Source of the DNA: Trebouxia sp. TZW2008
Lineage: Eukaryota; Chlorophyta; Trebouxiophyceae; Trebouxiales; Trebouxiaceae
Reading direction: 5' to 3'
Length of the DNA: 64,000 nt
Assembly: GCA_002118135.1 (NCBI GenBank)
Contig: BDIU01000133.1
Coordinates: forward strand, 124,001 to 188,000
A program made the translations under genes and the position numbers. Within the stretch, counting starts at the first letter, position 1. Each line of letters begins with the position of its first letter. Shown here one piece after another: positions 13,212-24,844 of this stretch. The notes below the pieces were generated by a model. The model was not told the DNA's origin and did no database searches. It saw only the letters and a list, made by a program, of their open reading frames with translations.

Positions 13212-13774
13212 GCTGTCTGAAGGCTGTAAAGCTGGAAGGCTGTCGCTTGCTGGCGGTGAAGCAAAGCAATAAGATGCTGAACTATGGATTATCGACTGCT
13301 CTACTTACTAGAACCTGCCACACGGTGTGGATCTTTGTACAGGTGCAACAGGGCTGCCTGAACAACTTGCGCGGCTGGCAACAAGCGCGACAGGTGTAGG
13401 TGACAGGCCCTCGACCCCTCACGCAAAGTGCAAATGCAGTCAACCTTCGCCTGAGCTTCGCGGAGTGACGCGACAGGCCATGCTGGACCAGCTCCGCCAC
13501 CGCGCAGACACCCTGACGACCAGCAGCCTGTCTCTCTGCTAAGCCAAGGAAGGCCCAGCCCTGCTACCCAAGGTCGAAGCTCCCCGGCCACGTGACCCAT
13601 TAATTTAGTCACCAATGAGTCATGCTGCTTCTTTCCCAGAGACTTGATGATTGGTATGACAATGAGCGTCGCGGATGTGTATATACCGCCTCTGACGTGC
13701 CTTGCTCCACTGGCATGCATTTACATCCATACACACTCGCAAGGACTTGACGTGCCTGAACTGATTTGGGCCGC
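13212..13774. other. Divergent intergenic/5' region between coiled-coil gene 1 and amidase
   Basis: This is the shared upstream region of two divergent genes. On the minus strand a strong donor (GTAAGT, about 13308-13313) can splice to AG sites just before the coiled-coil ATG at 13211. Two different upstream reading frames would stay open through that junction: one ends in DPHRVAGS, the other in TVWQVL. So either the coiled-coil protein has an extra N-terminal exon within about 13310-13720, or this is a spliced 5' UTR. I cannot choose. On the plus side a TATA-like string lies near 13680. Confidence 0.5.
13678..13687 (+). promoter_or_regulatory. TATA-like element upstream of amidase
   Basis: The string TGTATATACC lies about 90-95 bases before the amidase ATG at 13775, in an otherwise GC-rich stretch. 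Spacing would suit a TATA box with a short 5' UTR. There is no other support. Confidence 0.3.
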
Positions 13775-16700
13775 ATGCGTCAGGCGTCGGTACCGACCCT
13801 CACCGCTGTCGCTCTGATCTGCGCCTTCGTCGTGGGCGATTGCCCTTTGCTCAGCTCAGCTTCAGGTGTATTGCGTCACGACAGTCTAATTGCCTTTCGT
13901 GTTGTGGTGATTTGCTCGCCCCTGATGGCCGTATGTGCACTGTGACGATGCATGCACAGGCAGCTTGACTCGACACCAAAAGGACCTCGTCAATCTGACC
14001 GCCTTGGAGGCAGTGCAGCGCCTGTGTTCTGGAGAGATACAAGCTGTGGAATATGCGGAAGCACTGCTAGAACGAAACAAAATCAACGCCTGTCTCAACA
14101 ACTTTGCAGCTCTTGAGCCACAGCAGGTGAGTGATGTTCAATGGAGTCCTCAAGCACAATGGGTCAAACTCAGCATACGTACAACATATTTGTTGGTAAA
14201 CAATGAAATCGTGATGGCCTAAGCTGTGTGTTGCTTTTTCACGGCACCTACTTGCGCCTCAGTATGTGCTGCATCACAGGTGCTGGCAGATGCAAGAGCT
14301 GTTGATGAGCTCAAGGCTTCAGGTCATGACACTGGGCCACTGTGTGGATTAGCATTTGCTGTCAAAGACAACATTGATGTGGTTGGCTACCCCACAGTGG
14401 CTGGCACACCTGCTCTATCAGGTGCACTGACTACTCATATCATCTCTCATCAACACCTGCTCATACTTGCCCTTACACTGTCCAAGAAATGTCAGCCCTA
14501 CATGTCCAAAGCTGATGCTATTGCAACATTTGCAGAAGCCGCTGTTGTTCACGTAGATCTGGTATTCATATACCATGATTCTGAAGTTGAACTTCAGGAC
14601 AAACATACCCAACAGATGGGGTCTCTGCTGTATGACTCTGTTGCCACCACACAGCTTTCGTTCCATCACTCTTGCAGGCATAAGGCCTACAAACAGCTTC
14701 CCAGTTGTGACAAAGTCCTTGATGATGCATGAGCTTCTGTTGGCAAAAACTCACATTAGCTTGACCGTCCTTATATCAAGTGCCAAGTGTATCGTAGCTG
14801 CTGCAGGCATGAGACCTACAAACAGCTCCCCAGTTGTGACAAGGCTGCTGGAGGCGCATGGGGTTGTACTGGGCAAGACTCACATGGAAGAGTTAGCAGA
14901 AGGGCTGACCACCATCAACCCTGCCTTTGGGCCAGTGCTCAACCCCTACAACAACCTGTATGATGTTGGAGGTGAGCAGCCCACTTGCAGCATACATCAC
15001 TGATGGCGAGTTTCATCAGTGCCTCATGAGTGCTGCGTGCATGTGGCCTATTCGCCATCGAACCTGCCTGCGAGCTGATGCTCAATCCCCACAAAATCCT
15101 GTATGACGTGGGAGGTGGATGGCTAACTTGCATCATACACAACAAACATTTGATGAATGCCTCATGCATGAATCCTGCTTGCAGCCTGTCCATTGTTGAA
15201 CTTGGATTTGACTTGGGCCGGTGCTCAAGATCTATATCTGTATCATTTGGGAAACAAGCAGGCTGCTCGCACCATTCATGGGTTATGCATACGTCCTACA
15301 TGATTCCTCATGACCGATGCAAGCATCATGTAGGAATGATTGTCTTTGTAGGCAGCAGTGGGGGCACAGCAGGAGTGGTGGCTTCCAGGGGGGTTGCAGG
15401 GGGGTTCTGCAGTGACACAGCAGGATCATGCAGAATCCCTGGTGCTCATACCGGCACTGTTGGATTCAGACCGTCTTTGGGCTGCTATAATGCTGCTGGG
15501 GGAATTGTACCCCAGACCACTTCACGAGACACTGTAGGTATCCAGCCAAAGCTGGTGGACACATGCGCGTTTTTGCCACACAAATGCATCCCTGACATGC
15601 GAAGGAGTATTTGCCCCTACATTGCATACAACATGTAGACTTGGCAAATGCAACTTGTGCATATGGTTGACCTGTCGCAGGCAGGTTCAGAATTCAAGCA
15701 GACTGACTTTCATTTTTACTGCTTCTACTTCAATGACCAGTGACCTTGTGCCTGGTCACCACATGAATGTCCCTGATGAGCAAAATCAGGCAATGCAACT
15801 TGCACGTGCATGCAAGTTGCACATGGTGTGACAATATCAGAATGATTGACAATGTAATGTACTGCTGCTCATGTGCCTTTTTCAGAATATCCAGGATGAC
15901 AGTGCAAGCAGAAAAGCATGGTGTGCAGGAGTGATAGCACGTACAGTGAAGGACGTCATCATGTTTGACAGCATCTTCAGTGATTGCCACTACAAGAGGC
16001 CTGAAGCTAAGCTCGAAGGGTCACGCATTGGTTACCCTGTCAACTACTGGAAAGGGCTAGATCAGCGGGTGAGTCATCTTGCTGTGCATGGTTTTGACTG
16101 AACAGTGTGCGGCAACTGATTGTATGATGCGTAATCTGCAATCAAGTTGCTTACATTGGTCACACTTACTTGTTACACGATGCAGGCCACAGTCCAAGGT
16201 TGGAATCAACTAGCGTGATCCCTGTGGCCTGTTGTTGTGCAGTCACGTACAGACCACAGGAGCTGCGCTAGATGACATTGACCCTGGGTTGATGACCGTC
16301 AAGCGCATTGATAGTGATACTGCATGCTTGAGCAACCCAAGCTCTTGGGCTTGCATCCTGCGTCTGGATTGGTGATCCAGTCCTGAGAGTCCATTGCATT
16401 GGCATGTATTTTTCTGCATATGCCTGCTGATGGCAATGACAGGAAGCAACACGGGCAGCACAAGTCATGGGGATTGGCATCAGTGATGGACTGCTGACTG
16501 TCCAGGATGGTGGGCGTGTCTGATGCAATAAGTTGTGTGCAGGCAATGGCAGCCTTTGAGGGTGCCCTGGAGGCAGTGCAGTCAAGGTGGCATCACCACA
16601 AGACAATTATGAAGTGCTCACCAGCAGTGCTGATGCAACAACCTGTGTGTACAGGCAGTGGCAGCATTTGAGAGTGCCCTGAGGGCAGCAGGAGTGGAAC

Positions 16701-19700
16701 TGGTGGATGTTTACACGGGCCTGTTGAGTGTTCAGGACATCAGTGAATGCAACGCATTGGACTTGATCACTGATGCAGTGACTTGTCTATAGGCAAAGGC
16801 AACCTTTGAAAGTGCTCTAGAAGCAGTGCGGGCAGAAGGAGTGGAGCTGGTAGAGTTTGACATGGGCCTGCTGACTGCTGAGGGGGCAGAGATTGAGGCT
16901 GAGCTGCTGCTGGCCTATGAGATGCCTCGTGAGCTGTCAAGGTACCTGTTGCATCACCCTGTGCCTTTACTTGATCAAGTAAAAGAGCTGTCGATGCCTT
17001 CAGATGCCATGAGAGCTCATCAGGCTTTGTGCCCCTTGAGTCGCAAAGGGGCCAGTTGCAACATGTGCAAACTTCAGTCCATTGTTCAAGTGCATGCCTT
17101 GTGCCAAAGAAGACACATCGCACAATGAACCTCTCACGAACGCTGCAACATGCTGTCATATTGATGGGTCTCTGCTGACCATGATGCATCGGTACCTGTG
17201 AACACACAAATGTGACGTTAGCCCTGATGCATCTGGTGGACCAGGTAGCGTCACTCTGTCCAATGCGTCCACAATTTTTGTGACCTGCAGGTATTTGTCA
17301 ACACACAAGTACAACATCAGCCTGATGCATCTGGTGGATCAGATTGCATCCCCCTACCCCAAGGCGCTGATGGAGCAACGCACCAGCCTGGACTTAGACG
17401 CTTGGCCTACCCCTGCTGACTACTACTACAACATCAGAGAAGGTGAACACATGTTCATTGATGTCAACTCTTGTTTGAGCGAAACAGATCAATAAGACAT
17501 GTTGTTTCTCTATGGCAACAGCTCTGATACAGCATGCTAAAAGAAATTTACTTTAGCTTAATGTAGCAGCTGTTGCGCAAACACTTTGCCTGGCCTTAAA
17601 CTGCTGTGTGCAGTAATCCCCGAGCTGAAGGATCTATACGACCGTTTCCTGGACGCCTACAAAGTACACTTCACCACTACGCCCATAACCCTTTTGCCAG
17701 CCGGTCCAATAGACCAAGTGCAGCCGTGGTCGTGTTCAAGAACCGGCTGTCCTCCATTGCACTGCTGTGTGCAGTCATTCCCAAGCTGAAGGATCTATAT
17801 GACCATCACCTGGATGCTTACAACGTACACCTCACCATTACGCCCACAACCCATTTGCCGCCGGCCCAAAAGACCAAGTGCAGCCCTGGGTGTTGCACAA
17901 CAAGAGGCTGTCCTCATACCATTGCACTGCTGTGTGCAGTTATCCCCAAGCTGAAGGACCTATATGACCGTTATTTGGATGCTTACGACGTACATCTCCT
18001 AAGTACGCCCACAACCCATTTGCGAGCCGGTTCAACAGACCAAATGCAGCCGTGGATTTTTTCCAATAGCTGGCTGTCCTGACACCATTGCGCTGTTGTG
18101 TGCAGTCATTCTTGAGCTCAAGGACGTGTACGACCAACACTTGGATGCCTACCGTGTGCAACTTAAAACCCAATTGCCAGCAACCTTATGAGCAGTGCGG
18201 TTCTGCGTGCAGTTATTCCCAAGCTAAAGGACCTATACGACCGTTACCTGGACGCTTACAACGTACACCTCACCATTACACCCACAACCCACTTGCCAGC
18301 TGGCCCAATAGACCAAGTGCAGCCCTGGGTGTTGTACAATGACAGACTAGTGGATACCTTTGATGCATATGGACAGACTGTTTTCCTGGGACCGCCTTTA
18401 GGGATTCCAGCCATCAGCATTCCCATCGGACTGAGCACAGATGGCTTACCTCTTGGCATTCATCTTCAAGCACGCCCAGGTAAACTGTGCTCATCAATTT
18501 TGTCAATGTAATCAACGTTTGTCAATGTGGTCACTCATCATCTTCCTCATCTACGTTATGCAATGTTGCTGGGACTCTCTGACGTTTTCTCAGCATTGTC
18601 TACATGTTTGACTGAACATACTCCTCACACTTTCCATCATTTTCCTGGGACCGTTGGACTGTGCCCTGACAAGCCTGGTGGCTTGTTCCCAAAGGTAGCA
18701 TGCGATTGCTCTTGCCTGTGTGTGGAGGCCAGGCTGCTTTTGCTTTGATACCTCAATCGCTGCTTTAGAAGCACTACTGCCTTTGTACAAGCTGTTGACA
18801 TCTGGCTAGTCGCTGACAAGCCCTGCACTCACTGCAGAAGAAGAGGTTGGCTGCTGTTGGCATACAGCAGCACATGCTATTGCTTCAGACAAGCTGCTAA
18901 AGCCTTGATGCAGATTTGCAGCAGTTTGATTGCTGCTATATCGTAAGCTACAGCCGTTTAAGGTTATGTTTGCCAGCCCTGTGTTTGCTGCAGACGGTTT
19001 GCTATTGGCATACAGTGTTGCATTGGAGCAAGCGCTACCTCTCACGTGTGGGGCTGTTGCATCATGATGCAGATTTGAACCAGAATGACTGCTGCCACAT
19101 CACAAGCTGTAGACTTTCCATCAGCTGCTATTTGCGGCAGAAGAAGATGGGTTGCTATTGGCATCCAGTGTTGCGTTGGAGCAAGCGCTACCTCTCATGC
19201 AAAGGGCTGCTGCATCACGGCACACAGTTGCACCAAACTGAGTGCTACCACATCACAAGTTGCTCACTTTCCACTAGACATGATTTGCTGCAGAAGAAGA
19301 TGGGTTGCTGTTGGCGTACAGTGCTGCATGGGAGCAGGCATCACCCCGCCCGTCAAGTGCTGACGAAGCCATAGATGCAGATTTCCTCCGACATGACTGC
19401 TGTCACATCACAAGCTGTGGACATTCCGCCAGCCAGGATTTGCTGCAGAAGAAGATGGATTGCTGTTGGCGTACAGTACAGCATTGTAGCAGGTGCAATT
19501 TCCTGAGGCAAGCTGCTCAAGCCCCGATGCAGATTTGCAGCAGACTGATTGCTGTCATACTACAAGCTGTTGACATTTGGGTATTTGCTCACATGCCCTG
19601 CGCTTGCTGCAGAAGATGATGGGTTGCGGGTGGCGCACAGTTGCAGGTGCCATGCCCACGCAAAGTGCTGATGAAATCGTGGTACACAGTTGCACCGAAG

Positions 19701-20298
19701 CGTCTGCTGCTGCATCACAAGCTGTAGACATCTGACTAGACCTGATTTGCTGCAGAAGAAGATGGGTTGCTGTTGGCGTATGGTGCTGCATTGAAGCAGC
19801 TGCAACCCCTCATGCCAAACCCCCTGCTACCCCAGCTGGACATGGGGGTCAGATACTAAGGCAAAGGGTTTGCCTCGACATCTGAGTCCTGCATGAGAAG
19901 CAATTGTGCCACACTATATGCAACCAACACCTGGCTGATTGCTTACAAGCCCTGAACTTGCTGCAGAGGAAGATAGGTTGCTGTTGGCGTATGGTGCTGC
20001 ATTGGAGCAGGTGCTTCCCCCCATGCCAACCCCCACTGTTACCCCAGCTTGCCAGGGCTGCACCCCCCATGTCAAGCTTCACGAGGTCACCTATTCTGGG
20101 AACGGTCAACCCAAGGCAGATGATGTCACCAGTCTCTTCAGCCTTGAACTGAGTGGACAGTGTAGAGCAAAGGATGATCAGATGGCAGCCAAGCACGCTC
20201 AAAGCAAACACAAAGTGAAGGATGATTCAAACGCTCCCCAGGCCATGCATCACATCATGAATGGCAGTAGCATGCACACTGGGCACACAGAACTATAG
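13775..20298 (+). CDS. Amidase-signature family hydrolase, probably secreted or endomembrane
   Basis: Ten exons join in phase: 13775-13865, 13960-14126, 14280-14421, 14807-14971, 15352-15537, 15929-16068, 16793-16941, 17291-17442, 18213-18479 and 19967-20298, giving 596 aa. The family hydrolyses C-N amide bonds with a Ser-cisSer-Lys triad. Here the Lys is K115 in GLAFAVKDN, the cis-Ser is S190 in GSSGGTA, and the nucleophile is S214 in SDTAGSCRIPGAHTG. The 24-residue gap between the two serines equals that of fatty acid amide hydrolase. Residues 1-31 read as a hydrophobic signal peptide (VALICAFVV core), so it is probably not organellar GatA. The last exon adds a polar His/Ser/Lys-rich tail. 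The substrate is unknown. Introns hold many decayed exon-edge copies (listed separately). Confidence 0.92.
14676..14762 (+). repeat. Upstream copy of amidase exon 4 5' edge
   Basis: A TTGCAG acceptor is followed by GIRPTNSFPVVTKSL..., matching the real exon 4 start GMRPTNSSPVVTRLL at 14807. It includes a KTH that aligns with the real GKTHMEE. The copy is open with no frameshift over about 28 codons. It stops matching after this point and has no matching donor. Confidence 0.85.
15085..15125 (+). repeat. Downstream copy of amidase exon 4 3' edge and donor
   Basis: The stretch encodes NPHKILYDVGG followed by GTGGATG. It matches the real exon 4 end NPYNNLYDVGG and its donor at 14972. Flanking intron bases (cttgcA-catacac) are duplicated as well. 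Confidence 0.8.
16540..16750 (+). repeat. Two upstream copies of amidase exon 7 5' edge
   Basis: After AG acceptors near 16543 and 16655 come AMAAFEGALEAVQS and AVAAFESALRAAGVELVD. Both match real exon 7 (AKATFESALEAVRAEGVELV, from 16793). Both copies lack the exon's 3' half and donor. Confidence 0.82.
17192..17250 (+). repeat. Upstream copy of amidase exon 8 5' edge
   Basis: GGTACCTGTGAACACACAAA onward matches the real exon 8 start at 17291, including the CATCTGGTGGA-CAG stretch encoding HLVDQ. The copy carries an early in-frame stop (TGA). Confidence 0.8.
17611..18180 (+). repeat. Four tandem decayed copies of amidase exon 9 5' edge
   Basis: Acceptor-plus-exon copies start near 17613, 17775, 17939 and 18106, each followed by a version of VIPKLKDLYDRYLDAYNVHL and then PTTHLPAGPIDQVQPW-like codons. 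The functional copy starts at 18213 and alone continues into the conserved GPPLGIPAISIPIGL part. The spacing of the first four is about 162-167 bp. Confidence 0.88.
18831..19830 (+). repeat. Seven tandem decayed copies of amidase exon 10 5' edge
   Basis: A GCTGCAG acceptor followed by AAGAAGATGGGTTGCTGTTG-like sequence recurs near 18831, 18987, 19133, 19286, 19441, 19607 and 19750, each followed by a version of the LLAYGAALEQ-encoding stretch. The functional exon begins at 19967 and encodes EEDRLLLAYGAALEQVLPP. Copies are spaced about 143-166 bp and carry stops or frameshifts. Confidence 0.88.
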
Positions 20299-21395
20299 TG
20301 TTTGAGGGGTTCAGCAAAGTTGCTGCCTGAACTTGAAGTGTGTCAAACAGGGAGCAAAACAATGCGTGGGCTTGCAGAACCAGTGACACAAGCCACTGCA
20401 GTCCTTGCATCAGTCTGCTCAAACTAGACAGCAACATCACTTTTGCGAGATCAGACATTACTGCAGTGCAAGTTATACATACAGTTTCTTATTCCAAGCA
20501 GACCTTGAGAGGGCACTGTCAGGAACCCAGTCTTAGGACACGGTCTCGTGGCCAAATTCCAGCAGCAGCAGCCGTAGGGTAGCTACGAAATTTAACTGCA
20601 ATGGCTGTTCTGACAAGAGTATGCCAGCACATTGGGGTGTCCATCCCTTACATGACATTGGGTTTCTCTTGCTGCACAAATGCGTGACCTGATGTGAGAG
20701 ACAATTGCAAATTGCCGTGAAATGATATCCTGCGTGCAAGGCTGACAATGCGTCAACAGACCCTCCAGCTGTGCCATATATATAGCTTTCAGTGCAGATC
20801 GTTTACCCCTTACGTTGCATGATAGCGCGGCACCAGATTTTGACTTAACAGTACATGCTACACAGCCTGTGCATGCAAGCCTGAACAAAGTTTGCAACCT
20901 CACAAGCCTTTCATCCTGTTGACAGACAGCGAAGCTTGCTGCAGCAGACTTAGCCTAAGGGACGATTTTCGAGCCATGCACTGCGGGTATGCAACCTCAA
21001 GACCGCACGCTGTGCTCAGACCAGCTTACACGCAAAGACAACCATATACGCTATGCACAGAACAGCTTTAGACCATCGCAATGGGTGAAAATGTGCCAAG
21101 CTGCTGCATGTATCACTCACGCAGCACATATTTGGGGCAACCCTGGAGCAGAGCAGTATCCCTTGCTGCTATCATGAACGTGGCATGGTCCAAGTATGCC
21201 GAAAGTGCCCAACGTGTCAGGCAGCTACCATGCAACAATAGCACAGGGTAGCTCACATCATCCTCAGCTGCAGACAGCTTCTGATCTACTCAACTCAGTT
21301 GCTGAACTGTACCATCTTTTGCACTTTGCGTCACAGAACATACCAAACAAGCAACAACAGCAACTCATTACCGCATTCTGTATGCCAAGCTGCTG
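20299..21395. other. Convergent intergenic region, no gene recognised
   Basis: This lies between the amidase stop and the CSP41b stop. Short open stretches exist on both strands but none shows a conserved motif or plausible splicing. A TATATATA string lies near 20776. It presumably holds the two 3' UTRs. I did not find a convincing TGTAA polyadenylation signal close to either stop. Confidence 0.5.
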
Positions 21396-24334
21396 TCATT
21401 GAGCAACAGCAATGCATTTGTCATCTGCACTGAAATCTATCTGCTTGTCTGCTCTGCCGCTGGCCTTGTAGTCATCAACAAGCTGCTTGATGTCAGACAG
21501 GAAATCATGCTTGGGTTGCCACCCTAGATCAGCCTTGGCTTTCTCGACTTGGGCAAAAAAGTGACCAGTCCTGAACGGGAACCCTTCCCCCTTTTTGAGG
21601 TCAGCCTTTTTGGGGTCATAATGCACAATGTTGACTTGCTGACCCGCGGCCGAGGCGGCTGCTTTGACTATGCCATCAAAAGATATGCAGCGGTCTGAGC
21701 ATATGTTGTATTGCTGGCCAATCGCTGCTTTGTTGCCTGGCACCTGCAGCACGGCAGTTCTGATCTGTAAGTGAGACTTTTGGGCTGAGCTGTCACAACG
21801 ACTGGCTGCATTGTTTTACAGGCTTTCAAAAGGTGTATTGCTGGCCAGAAAATGATTTTCTGAACTCAAGCTGAAAGTTCAAGACAGCTGCAACGTCCTG
21901 CTGCGTCGCAGCTTTGCAGCAGTATGGCTAGCGCAGCATGAAGCAGTGCTTGCACAAACATGAGGTTGGCAACGCGTGATCAGGTTTGACAAGTAACAAT
22001 GGCCTGCAGCGTGGCAATGGCTTCAACTCCACGCACTTTGAATTGCCACAGACATGCGCCCGGAGCCCACATATACCTGTAGCTGTTTCCTACCAAGCTT
22101 GCAATGCTGTTTACAGCAGTGCTGATGACTGACAGTGCAGCAGTTGGAGAGACTGACCTTTGCAAGCACAGAGGCCTTGTGTAGTCCTTAACGTGTGGTC
22201 AAGCCACTTTTGATTGTCCCAGACAAGAATTCTGAACACATTTTGGCGTCGCTTTTGGTCAAGCATGTGTTGACAATACGCAAAGTACAAGTCTTCACAT
22301 TATAACTGCTGGCTGTCAATGTGATAGTAGAAAGGCTGACCTTTGCAAGCATAGAAGCCACGTCCTCGACATGTGACAGAGCAACCAGCTGAATACCAGG
22401 CGCTGGAATTGGAACAGGCCTGTCCCTGACAATGCGGTCCAAAAACCACTGCTCGCAATCCTGCAGGGCGTGTGTGAGTCATGAGTTAGTTTGCAGGAAC
22501 CGTGACCATGCAAACAATCGCCATGATCAATCGTAACAGTCAACCATGCATCCCCCAATAATTCAGATTATCTTTTTGAGTCTTTAGATCACATCAGATT
22601 GGTTTTGCTGAACCAGGTAGTGTTGCAAATGCCTGAATGATAGCAATGCCATATACTCTGCCGGTGTGGGGACCATATATGTATAGAGGATGGAAGAGTG
22701 AAAAAGGTAGTCGTTGTGACTGCAGATACTGCTCTTGCTGCAGTCAATACCAGACAAGTGATCTAACAAGGACAATGCCATATACCTTGCCAGTGTGGGG
22801 ACCATGAGTGTGTAGTGGCTGGAAGACTGTATTGGGTAGCCCTTCTGACTGTAGGCACTGCTCAACAGGAACACGCCCAGCCCATTTCTAAGGTGACTGT
22901 GGCCGCTTACAATCACGCGCAAAGATCCCAACAAGTTGTTGCCATATACCTTGCCGGTGTGTGGGCCATATATGTATAGTGGCTGGAAAATTGTGTAGGG
23001 GAGGCCCTCTGACTGTAGATACCGCTCAACAGGAACATGCCCAGCTGACTCTTTGCGCTTGTCTCCTTCTTTCAGACCAGCGTGCAGTCCGTCTGGCACA
23101 TATGCTCCAGCTGAAGCTACAAACACGTAGTGTTGCACCTTGCCCTGCAGCAATCAGCATAGTGTACAATGCTCAGTATGTTTTGTGTCCCACATGCAAG
23201 CATGCATGCAGCGCATTTGGCATGTTTGCATGTCCCCTTCTTTCAGACTAGCGTGCAGTCCATATGGCACATGCACTCCAGCAGAAGCTACCGAGACATA
23301 GTGTTGCTCCTTGCCCTGCAGCAAATCAGGATGATGCATGATGCTTGGCGCAATCTGCAGCTTGCTTCTCACAATCCTGCATGCAAGCAACAAAGGTGGC
23401 ATGAGTGTGCTTGCGGAAGCTACACTCATGTGGCATTGCAGAGGATCGTTTGCACTGGACATGACTGAGTTCATGAAAGACCTGACTAGAGCTACGTAGA
23501 AATGCTCATGTATCCAGACAATCACAGTATAGCCATTCTGTGCTCTTGGTCCTGTATACCAGCAGCAAACAGGTTGTGAAGAGCGAGGCAAGCATCAACG
23601 AGACAGAATATCGCAAGCGCCATGGGCACTTTGCGTGCACCATGCATCTGAATGTTCAACAGGCTCCTCAGTATCTCTTATGAAATTGCAAAGAGTAGTG
23701 TCAACATAGCATGCAGCTCATGATTCTCTGAAGAGTGTCAGCTACAGCAAATGCAATGTCCTGTGCCATGACTGAGAGAGTGTGCACAGGAGGTGCCCAT
23801 TTTCACCTTGAAGGCATCGATCAGGGGCTTGCAGGCATCCAAGTCTTTGCCATTGTTGTCATAGACAATGTCAAAGTCACCAGATGGTATTGCGCCAGAA
23901 TCAGCTGGGCTTCCCCAGACAATCTTGGCGCCTTGCTGTTGAAGACTGTCATACTGACTGAAGGGAGCTTTGCTTTTGCTTTTAGCCTGCAGACGTGTAA
24001 CGTATAAATCAGGAGTCCATGACGGACCTTTGTCGGAGCCAGCAGGATGCGGTGCCTTGTGTACCTCATCTCCGTCGTTGAGCATTGTCACAGAATGTCC
24101 GCTGTCCAAGAGCTGCTTTGCCAGATGCAAGCCAATGAAGGCATGCCCTCCTCCTTTGGTGTTTGCTATGAGTACACTGTCTGCTCTGACTCGTGCACAC
24201 AAAGAGCGCCCTCTGCCAGCTGCGAGCCTGGCTTGCCGGGCCACAGGCCTTCCCGCTGTGAAAGTCGGTGGTCTGAGTTGATACCCTTGCACCATGGACC
24301 CCATCATGGCGCTCGACCGCACTACGCAACGCAA
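21396..24334 (-). CDS. CSP41B: Chloroplast stem-loop-binding protein, CSP41b-like
   Basis: Four phase-0 exons: 24334-23807, 23144-22950, 22460-22341 and 21743-21396, giving 396 aa. Residues 1 to about 51 are Arg/Ser/Ala-rich and read as a chloroplast transit peptide. Then comes an atypical SDR fold: the [19 protein letters not shown] nucleotide-binding strand, [79 protein letters not shown] and a C-terminal [11 protein letters not shown] / [14 protein letters not shown] block. These are the hallmark blocks of plastid CSP41b, an atypical SDR that binds and stabilises plastid mRNA and rRNA. The exact FPFRTGHFF and PAPGIQL wording favours CSP41b over CSP41a. Expression is probably nuclear with plastid import. 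Confidence 0.95.
22150..22185 (-). repeat. Downstream copy of CSP41b exon 3 3' edge
   Basis: On the minus strand GCCTCTGTGCTTGCAAAG is followed by GTCAGTCTCTCC. This mirrors the real exon 3 end (ASMLAK) and its donor GTCAGCC at 22340. Confidence 0.75.
22625..22875 (-). repeat. Two downstream copies of CSP41b exon 2 3' edge
   Basis: On the minus strand, versions of the exon 2 end (CAGTCAGAGGGCCTCCCCTA through the ATATATGGCCCACACACCGG-like stretch plus GTATATGGC donor) recur at about 22872-22785 and 22745-22640. Both are frameshifted relative to the real exon at 23144-22950. Confidence 0.82.
23225..23330 (-). repeat. Upstream copy of CSP41b exon 2 5' edge
   Basis: A CTGCAG acceptor is followed by [20 protein letters not shown], matching the real [20 protein letters not shown]. 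The copy loses similarity after the KEGD-encoding stretch and lacks the exon's 3' half. Confidence 0.85.
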
Positions 24335-24844
24335 GTCTCACCACAAGTTGCTTCTAGTCAGTGAGACCTGCGCTACGCGCACAAGTTGGCGTGCAGCGCT
24401 TACCTGACTGTAGTCAGGAGCTCGCGCGACAGGCACATGACATGCACATCTGCATGTACAGGATAGCCTTGATTGAGTCGAGCACCTGACTCTTCTTCTG
24501 CTACCGGTGACGGTGTCAAAACTCTTCTTCTTGTTTGGCAGTTACACAAGAAGCTGTTACTGATGCAATATCTGTATCGCGGAATCGAGATAATCATCGG
24601 AAGCCAGCAGCACGCGTAAGAGGCCGCACGTGCTGCGCATTGGTTGTTTTGCTGGCGTCGCGTCCTGGAGCCCCTCACTTGGCGTGCCCATCGTCCCAGC
24701 GGACCCCGCGTTGTTCTGGCTTCTCCAATCATCACGCCCCTCATTTTGAAGCCTCTGTGTTGCGCGTGAGCTCGTGAAGCGTGTGACACACTGCTTTCGT
24801 GTGGGTGGGAAACATACCTTATTGTAGCCCCTTCCCTACAAGCT
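24335..24844. other. Divergent intergenic region upstream of CSP41b and zinc-finger ORF
   Basis: About 510 bases separate the two start codons. The sequence is GC-rich near both ends. No RNA gene or recognisable coding exon was seen. It should contain the CSP41b promoter (minus) and that of the zinc-finger ORF (plus). Confidence 0.5.

Noticed and set aside
19085..19619. Plus-strand Cys/Arg/Trp-rich frames
   Set aside because: Read-through of decayed amidase exon 10 copies in the wrong frame.
20299..21395. A small gene in the amidase-CSP41b gap
   Set aside because: Short frames on both strands lack motifs, plausible splice structure or codon pattern.
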